Assembly (NCBI RefSeq): GCF_003813775.1
Contig: NZ_RPDH01000002.1
Location: 124,001 to 188,000 of the forward strand
Reading direction: 5' to 3'
DNA length: 64,000 bases
Source of the DNA: Chitinophaga lutea
GTDB taxonomy: Bacteria > Bacteroidota > Bacteroidia > Chitinophagales > Chitinophagaceae
Shown: positions 26,801 through 35,800 of the stretch, piece after piece
Layout: each line of letters starts with the position of its first letter
How positions within the stretch are numbered: the first letter of the stretch is position 1
Notes under the pieces: generated by a model
What the model saw: only the letters and a program-made list of their open reading frames with translations
Database searches by the model: none
Told to the model about the DNA's origin: nothing
Position numbers and translations under genes: made by a program

Positions 26801-29800
26801 CATGGGCCGTTGGTAACGGTCCAGGTCAGCACCACGGTTTCACCGGCGGGCAGGTTCACGGTGGCGTTGCGGTCGTTGACGTCGCTGATGGTAGCGCCGG
26901 CAGGCAGTGTGCCGCTCCATTTACCGGTACCTACCGCAGGGGCGGTGGCATTCAGGGTGAAGGTGGCGTTGTCGCACTGGTCCTGATCGGGGCCTGCTGC
27001 GGCGGCAGACGGTATTTCGAATACGTTCACCTGGATGGTGGCGCAGGCCGTATTGCCGCAGGGGCCGCTGGTTTCAGCTCTCACATAATAAGTGGTAGTG
27101 GTCGCAGGCGTTACATTGATGGATGCGCCGCGGCCCACTTCCGTACCGCCGTTGCAGCTGCCGGTGTACCATACCCATACTGCGCCGGTACCGAGGGTGC
27201 CGTTGACGGTGAGGGTAGTGGTTTCACCACGACAGATGTCGATCTCGTCGTCGGCCACCGTCGGGGTGGTAGACGGTACGTCGATGGTTACCGTGAACGG
27301 CTGGGTGCTTTCGCAGCCCACATCGTCGCGTAGGGTGAGGGTGAAGTTATAGGTGCCTGCCACTGTGTTGGCCGGGAGGCTGATCACCAGCGGGCTCGCC
27401 GTGAGTGTGGCGCCCGTGATGTTGGTGAAGCCTGCCATGGCGTTCGGGCCGGTGGCGGTCAGGTCGTATTTCGTAGAGGCGCCGGCGGTAGCGTTGTACA
27501 CCACGCTGAAGGATGTGGCGGTGTTACAGATCGCCGCTACGTTGTTCACCGTGAATACCGGTGTTACCGATACGGTGATGGCGATGATGTTGCTGACGTC
27601 GGAGCATTGGCCGGAAGTCACCACTCTTCTGTAATAAGTGGTGGCAGCCAGTACGCCGGGCGCATAGTTGATGCCGGTGGCGGCCGCAATATTGGTGAAG
27701 TCGGCCGGATTGTTGGTCGGGCTGCTCTGCCACTGGTAAGTATACGTGCCGTTACCACCTGCGGGCGCGGCGCCGGTGAGGGCAGCGGGCGTCGTATTCG
27801 GGCAGATGGACTGCGGTGCGCTGATGATGTTGCTGGACAGGGCCACCAGGTTGGTGAGCGTTACCTGGTCGGTAGTAGCCGCGCAAGGTCCATTGGTTAC
27901 CGTCCACGTAAGTGTAACGGTCTGGCCGGCCGGCAGGCTTACGGTCGCATTGCGGTCGTTCACGTCGCTGATGGTGGCGCCGGCGGGCAATGTGCCGCTC
28001 CATTTACCGGTACCGATAGCGGGAGCCGTGGCGTTCAGGGTGAAGGCCGCATCGTTACAATGTTCCTGGTCGGCGCCGGCTGCTGCTGCAGACGGGTGCT
28101 CGAACACGTTCACGGTAATGGTGGCGCAGGCTGTGTTGCCGCATGGGCCGGCAGTTTCCGCCTTCACGTAATAAGTGGTGGTAGCGGAAGGCGTTACGTT
28201 GATGGTAGCGCCGCGGCCGATTTCCACACCGCCGTTGCAACCACCGGTGTACCATACCCAAACCGCGCCGGTACCCAATGTACCGTTCACCCGGAGGGTG
28301 GTGGTTTCGCCCAGGCAGATGTTGAGCTGGTCGTCGTCCACCGTCGGGTTAGAAGACGGTGTTTCGATCACCACGGTGAAGTTGCCGGTGCTTTCGCAAC
28401 CAACCGCATCACGAAGGGTGAGGCTGAAGTTATAGGTGCCTGCGGCAGTGTTGGCCGGGAGGCTGATAGACAGCGGGCTGGCCGTCAGTGTTGCGTTGGT
28501 GATGCTGGTGAAACCGGCCATCGCGTTCGGGCCAACGGCGGCCAGGTCGTATTTCACCGGTACGCCGGCTGTAACGTTGTACACCACATCGAATGTAGCG
28601 GCCGTGTTACAGATGGCGGCCACATCATTCACGGTGAATGCCGGTGTAACCGATACCGTGATGGTGATGATGTTGCCGGGTGCTGAGCATGCGCCGGAGG
28701 TCACTACTCTTCTGTAGTAAGTGGTGGCCGTCAGGTTGCCCGGAGCATAGTTGATGCCCGTAGAGCCCGCGATATCGGTAAAGGTGGCGGGATCATTGCT
28801 CGCGCTGCTCTGCCATTGGTAGGTATAAGTACCATTGCCGCCGGCGGGTGTGGTACCGGTGAGGCCGGCAGGCGCCGTATTCGGGCAGATCGCCTGATCT
28901 GCGCTGATGATGTTATTGGACAGGGCCACCAGGTTGGTGAGCGTTACCTGGTCGGTGGTCACCGCACAGGGGCCGTTGGAAACGGTCCAGGTGAGGGTGA
29001 CGGTCTGACCGGCGGGCAGCGTCACGATCGCGTCGCGGAGATCCCAGCTGCTGATGGTAGCGCCGGCGGGTAGTGTGCCGCTCCATTTACCCGTACCAAC
29101 CGCAGGGGCGGTCGCATTCAGGTTAAATACTTCGTCGTCGCAGTGTTCCTGGTCAGGGCCGGCTGCTGCTGCAGACGGCTGCTCGAACACGTTCACCGTG
29201 ATCGTTACACAGGCTGTGTTGCCGCAGGGGCTGCTGCTTTCAGCTCTTACATAATAAGTGGTGGTAGCGGCGGGCGTTACATTGATGGTAGCGCCACGGC
29301 CCACTTCCACACCGCCGGTGCATCCGCCGGTGTACCATACCCATTGTGCGCCGGTACCCAATGTACCGTTCACTGTCAGGGTGGTGGTTTCGCCGCGACA
29401 GATATCGAATTCGTCGTCGGCCACCGTCGGCGGTGTAGACGGAGCATCGATGATCACGGTAAACGGCTGGGTGCTTTCACAACCCACCGCATCGCGGAGG
29501 GTAAGGGTGAAGTTATAGGTGCCTGCGGCAATGTTGGCGGGCAGGTTCACCGTCAGCGGGCTGGCGGTGAGGGCCGCATCGATGACATTGCTGAAGCCGG
29601 TGACGGTATTGGCGCCGGCCGCTTTCAGGTCGTATTCAACCGGTATGCCGGCTGTTACATTGTATACTACGTTGAAGGATGAAACGGTATTACAGATCGC
29701 CGCCACATTGTTCACCGTAAACACCGGTGTTACCGATACGGTGATGGCAATGATGTTGCTGACATCGGAGCATTGACCTGAGGTCACGACTCTCCTGTAA

Positions 29801-32800
29801 TAAGTGGTGGCGGTCAGTGCGCCCGGTGCATAGTTGATGCCGGTAGCGCCTGCTATATCCGTGAAGCTGGCGGGTGCGCCGGTGGTGCTGCTCTGCCATT
29901 GGTATGCGTACGTGCCGTTACCACCCGCCGGTGTGGTACCGGAGAGGGCTGCCGGCGTTGTGTTCGGACAGATGGACTGTGCCGCGCTGATGGTGTTGTT
30001 GGACAGTGCTACCAGGTTGGTCAGCATTACTTGGTCTGTTGTAACGGCACAGGGACCGTTGGAAACCGTCCAGGTAAGCGTCACGCTCTGGCCGGCCGGC
30101 AGGTTCACGGTCGCATTACGATCGTTCACGTTGCTGATGGTAGCGCCGGCAGGCAGCGTACCGCTCCAGATGCCGGAGCCTACGGCAGGAGCAGTGGCGT
30201 TGAGGGTAAACACCGCGTTGTTGCAATGTTCCTGGTCGGCGCCTGCAACAGCGGCAGAAGGCAGTTCGAATACGTTCACGGTAACGGTCACACAGGTAGT
30301 GTTACCGCACGGACCGGTGCTTTCCGCTTTCACATAATAGGTAGTGGTCGCGGAAGGCGTTACGCTGATCGACGCGCCACGGCCCACTTCCACACCGCCG
30401 GTGCATCCGCCGGTATACCAAACCCATTGTGCGCCGGTACCGAGGGTGCCGTTCACGGTGAGGGTGGCGGAGGCGCCTTTACAGATGTCTATGGAGTTGC
30501 TGGCCACCGTCGGCGGGGTAGAAGGCACATCCACGATCACGGTGAACGGCTGGGTGCTTTCGCAACCGGTCGCGTCACGGAGGGTGAGCGTGAAGTTGTA
30601 AGTGCCCGCAGCCAAGCTGGCTGGCAGGTTAACGGTCAGCGGGCTGGCCGTCAGCATTGCGTTGGTGACGTTGGTGAAGCCCGGCATCACGTTCGCGCCG
30701 GAAGCCCTCAGGTCGTAGCGCGTAGGTGTGCCGGCGGTAACGTTGTATGATACGTTGAAGGATGAAACAGTGTTACAGATCGCGGCTACATTGTTCACGG
30801 TGAATACCGGCGTTACCGATACGGTGATGGCAATGATATTGCTCGGTGACGAACATGCGCCGGAAGTCACCACTCTTCTGTAATAAGTCGTAGCGCTCAA
30901 AGCACCGGGTGCGTAGACGGCATTGGTGGCGCCGCTGATGTCGGCGAACGTTGCCGGATCGTTGCTGGTGCTGCTTTGCCACTGGTAGGCGTAAGCGCCG
31001 TTACCGCCTGCGGGTGCAGTGCCGTTGAGGGCAACGGGGGCGGTATTCGGACAGATGGTTTGCGCTGCGCTGATGGTGTTGTTAGACAGGGCTACCAGGT
31101 TCCTGAGTGTTACCTGGTCGGTAGTCACCGCACAGGGGCCGTTGGAAACGGTCCAGGTGAGGGTCACGCTCTGGCCGGCCGGCAGGTTCACGGTCGCGTT
31201 GCGGTCGTTCACATTGCTGATGGTAGCGCCCGCAGGCAGCGTACCGCTCCACACGCCGACGCCTACCGCAGGGGCGGTCGCATTCAGGGTGAAGGTGGCA
31301 ACATTACAGTGTTCCTGGTCGTCGCCGGCAACAGCGGCGGAAGGCAGTTCGAACACATTCACGGTAACGGTCACGCAGGTCGTATTACCGCAGGGGCCGG
31401 TGCTTTCCGCTTTTACGTAATAAACCGTGGTAGCGGAAGGCGTTACGCTGATGGATGCGCCACGGCCTACTTCCGTACCGCCCGTGCATCCGCCGGTGTA
31501 CCATACCCATTGTGCGCCGGTACCAAGGGTACCATTCACGGTGAGGGTAGTGGATGCTCCTTTACAGATGTCCACGGAGCTGTTCGGAACAGTGGGGGTA
31601 GTGGACGGTACTTCCACGATTACCGTGAACGGCTGGGTGCTTTCGCAACCTACCGCATCACGGAGGGTAAGGGTGAAGTTATAGGTGCCTGCAGGCGTGT
31701 TGGCCGGCAGGTTGACGGTCAGCGGACTGGCGGGCAGTACGGCGTTGATGACGTTGGTGAAACCGGTCATCGCGTTGGGGCCCGTCGCTCTCAGGTCGTA
31801 CCGGGTGGATGTGCCCGCGGTGGCGTTGTACACCACGTTAAACGACGTAACGGTGTTACAGATCGCCGCCACATTGTTCACCGTGAATACCGGCGTTACC
31901 GATACGGTGATGGCAATGATGTTGCTCGGTGCCGAGCACACGCCGGATGTGGCCACTCTCCTGTAGTAAGTTGTGGTAGTCAGCGCACCCGGCAGGTATG
32001 TAGCGCCTGTTGCGCCGCTGATGTCGGTGAAGGTTGCCGGATCGCTGCTGGTGCTGCTCTGCCACTGATAGGTGTAAGTGCCGTTGCCGCCTGTGGGTGC
32101 AGTGCCGGTGAGGGCTGCGGTGGGGGCGTTACCCGGACAAACAGACTGCGGTGCGCTGATGATATTGTTGGAAATCGGGTTCCTGTTAATGAGGGTTACC
32201 TGGTCGCCGTTGGTGGTACAGGTACCGTTGGTGATCGTCCAGGTGAGCGTCAGTGAATTACCGGCAGGCAACACCACGGTTGCGGCGGGATCATTCACGT
32301 TGCTGATGCTGGCGCCGGCGGGCAATGCACCGGTCCATGACCAGGTGCCGACAGCGGTCGCGAGGCTCGGTGTGGAACCGGCGAGCGTGAAGTTAGGCTG
32401 ATTACAGTGGTCCTGATCCGGGCCTGCATCCGGTGCAGCCGGCATTTTATCTACCGTAATGGTGGCGGATGCACAATCGCTGTTTTTACACGCTCTGTTG
32501 CTTTCCGCCCGTACGGAGAAGGTGCTGGTTTCGGTGAGCGTGTATGTCAGCGAACCGCCGGTGCCCAGGCGCGTGCCGGTACCGCAGTCGCCGAGATACC
32601 AAACCCATTCGGCGTTGGAGCCGAGGTTACCGCCTTTGGCCGTCATCGTTACCTGCTGGCCTTCACACACCCTGCTGGGGTTGAATTCGATCCAGGCCGG
32701 AACAGACAGCGATTCGAGCGTTACGGTGAAATCCTGCTGCGTAGCGCAGCCGGTGGCGTTCCGCATCACGATGCGGAAGCTATAGGTGCCTGCCGGTGTG

Positions 32801-35800
32801 GTGGGCGGGTAGTTGATCGTTAAGGGGCTGGAGGGCAATACGCCGTCGATGATGTCTACAAAGCCCGGCAGTTTGGTATCCATCGCAATCAGGTCGTACC
32901 GCACAGGGTTGCCCGCGGATACGGTGTATTTCACTTCAAACTTGCCGGAAGCGTTACAGGCGTCGATGGGGCTTTCCATGGTGAAAGCAGGGTAGGCCAC
33001 CGCGGTGATGGTCACTACGTTGCCCGGCGCCGAACACTGGCCGGAGGTCACCACTCTCCTGAAATACGTGGTTGTGTTGAGCGTGCCCGGCGTATAGTTA
33101 ATGCCGGTTGCGCCCGCGATATCGGTGAAGCTGGCCGGCGTGCCGGTGGTGCTGCTTTGCCATTGATAGCTATAGGCGCCGTTACCGCCCGTGGGGGTGG
33201 AACCCGTCAGTTCTGCCGGGGCCGTGCCGGTACAAATGGATTGTGAGGCCGTAATGGTATTGTTAGCCAGCGGCAACAGGTTGGTGAGTACCACCTGGTC
33301 GGTGCTCACTGCACAGGGGCCGTTGGAAACGGTCCAGGTGAGGGTCACGGTCTGGCCGGCCGGCAGGGTCACGGTCGCATTGCGGTCGTTGACATTGCTG
33401 ATGGTAGCACCCGCAGGCAGTGTACCGCTCCAGGCGCCGGTTCCCACGGTGGGGGCGGTGGCGGCCAGCACGAAGGAGGAAACGTTACAATGTTCCTGAT
33501 CAGGGCCGGCAGCCGCTGTGGAAGGTTGCTCGAACACGTTCACCGTGATGGTGGCGCAGCTGGTATTGCCGCAGGGGCCTGCACTCACCGCTTTCACGTA
33601 GTAGGTGGTGGTAGTGGTGGGCGTTACGTTGATGGTAGCGCCGGTACCTACCTGCGTGCCGCCTGTGCAGCCGCCGGTGTACCAAATCCATTGCGCACCC
33701 GTGCCCAGTGTGCCGTTTACTTTCAGCTCAGCCGATTCGCCGCGGCAGATCTGCAGCGTGGCATTGTCTACCGTCGGTACCGTAGAAGGTGCGAGGATCG
33801 TGAGGTCGAAGGTGGTCACGGTTTCGCAGACACCTGAGCCCGCGGTTTTCCTGGCTTTGAGGCGGAAGGTATAAGTACCCGGTGTAGCGCCTGCATCGTA
33901 CGGAATGGTGAAGCTGGTGCCGCTCACCGTGGCATTGATACGGTCGGTGAAACCGGAAAGCGGTGTGATGGCTTCCAGGTCGTACCGCGTGGGCAGGCCG
34001 GATTGTGTGAACGGTATGGTGAATACCATCGGAGTGCCGAGGCAACGGCTGGCGTTCGCCGCGGTCATCACCGGCGGCGGTAATACGGATAATGTCGCCA
34101 GCTGGGATCTCGTACCGCAGGCGGAGCCCGGGCGGGGAGAAACCGTCCAGCGGATGGACGCAGACGTGATGCCGTTCAGCAGTTTCACCGGTGCGGCGGG
34201 ATTATTGATATCCGCCGGATCGATAAATACGTTCGTGCCGCCGGACACGATGGTCCATTTACCGGTCTGGCCCAATGCAGCGTTCGGCACGTTGGCGTTC
34301 ATCACAAAGTCGGGCGAGCACTGCGTAATGCTGGGAGCGGTGGCTGTTACGTTCTGGTCGATGCGGAACACTTCTTCCGCCACGGCGGAACAGCTGGTGC
34401 CGTCTGCCGTGATCGTCAGCCTTACCCGCACGTCCGTATTGAACGGCATATTGGTGAGGGTGGGCTGGTTCGGATCGGAAGGGTTCGGCGTAATCGTAGC
34501 GCCGGCCGGGTCGCCAACGAAAGACCAGACAGCCGTATTGCCCGTCTGCACGGTGGTTTCCAGCGGGAAGTCCACACGCACGTCGGAACAGCGGATGGTG
34601 GGCGTGGTGGTGATGGTGGCCACCGGCGTTTTCGCCGAGGTCACATTGATATTGTCTTTCACCACGCAGGTACCGTTGGTCACTGTCACTTCATAATTCT
34701 GTGTGGTGTTGCCGGTAGCGGGGGAGGTGATATTGATCGTGCGCGTAGTGGCGCCGCCGGGCGCCCATACGATGGAGTAACCCGCGTTGGCCGCGCCGGC
34801 ATCGAGTGTGATGGGCGTGTTTTCGCAGACTTTGATATCCGGGCCGAGGTCTACTATCGGTCGCGGATCTACGATAATCTGCGCCGTGGTGGTCCTGTAA
34901 CATACGCGCGGTTTGCCGCTGGTGGGCTCAAAGCCGTAGGATGCCGAGCCTCTTACCGTATAGGTAGTGGTGGCGGCGGGCCTTACATATATTTCGTTGG
35001 CGGGTTGGGGGTTCGGCTCCGGCCATGGCACTACATCCGTGCCCAGGCCGATGAACTCGAACGTTTCATAACCGTCCTGCGTCGGCGTTCGCATGTAGTT
35101 GGCCGTCAGTTTGGTCATATCGCCCTGGCATATCCGTCCCGCGGCTACGAGTTTCGGCATTTCCAGGATGATGAGCGTCACGAAGTTGGAGGGCGTATAA
35201 CATTGTTTGCCCGAAGCCTGGTTACCGTCTTCGATCACCATGCTTCTAAACAGCCATGTATTTTTTTCCAGCAGCGTACCGTCGAGGATTTGCAGGGTGG
35301 CGGTATTTGCGCCGGTATAGCCGGGGTCGGTCAGCAATATGGGCTGCCAGCCGTTGCCGTCGCCCTTGTCGATTTCCCAGGAGTACACCGGGTTGGTGAA
35401 ATACCCCGCCGGTTTGATCACGGACGTAAGGCTCAAAGGTGCGCCGGGGCAAACCTGATTTTTGGTCACTTCTTCACCGTCAATATAAGTATAGATATCA
35501 GGGGCGCAGTATTTGAACTCGATGTCGTCTATCGCGATGTCGTTACCGCAACCACCGGGGTTGTTGTTGGCTATTTCCACCCAAACGGATTCTTCACCGC
35601 CAGCAAGCGCTACCGTACCGCCGAACTGTTGCCAGCCTGCCAGGCGGCGCTGTTCTGCCGTGAGGTCGGGCCGGGAGAGGTCCATCGACACGTCGTTTGT
35701 GTTGAACTGTTTGATGATGGCGTTGGTGGTGGCGTTCCTGATAATGAAGGTAACCCCGGCATACCGGTATTGATCGGCGCCATCGGGATGGTTCTGACAA

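Noticed and set aside
22500..34095. CRISPR or other non-coding tandem array
   Set aside because: The 252-bp and 1,083-bp repeats keep one frame open and encode recognisable beta domains. There are no 20-50-bp identical repeats with unique spacers.
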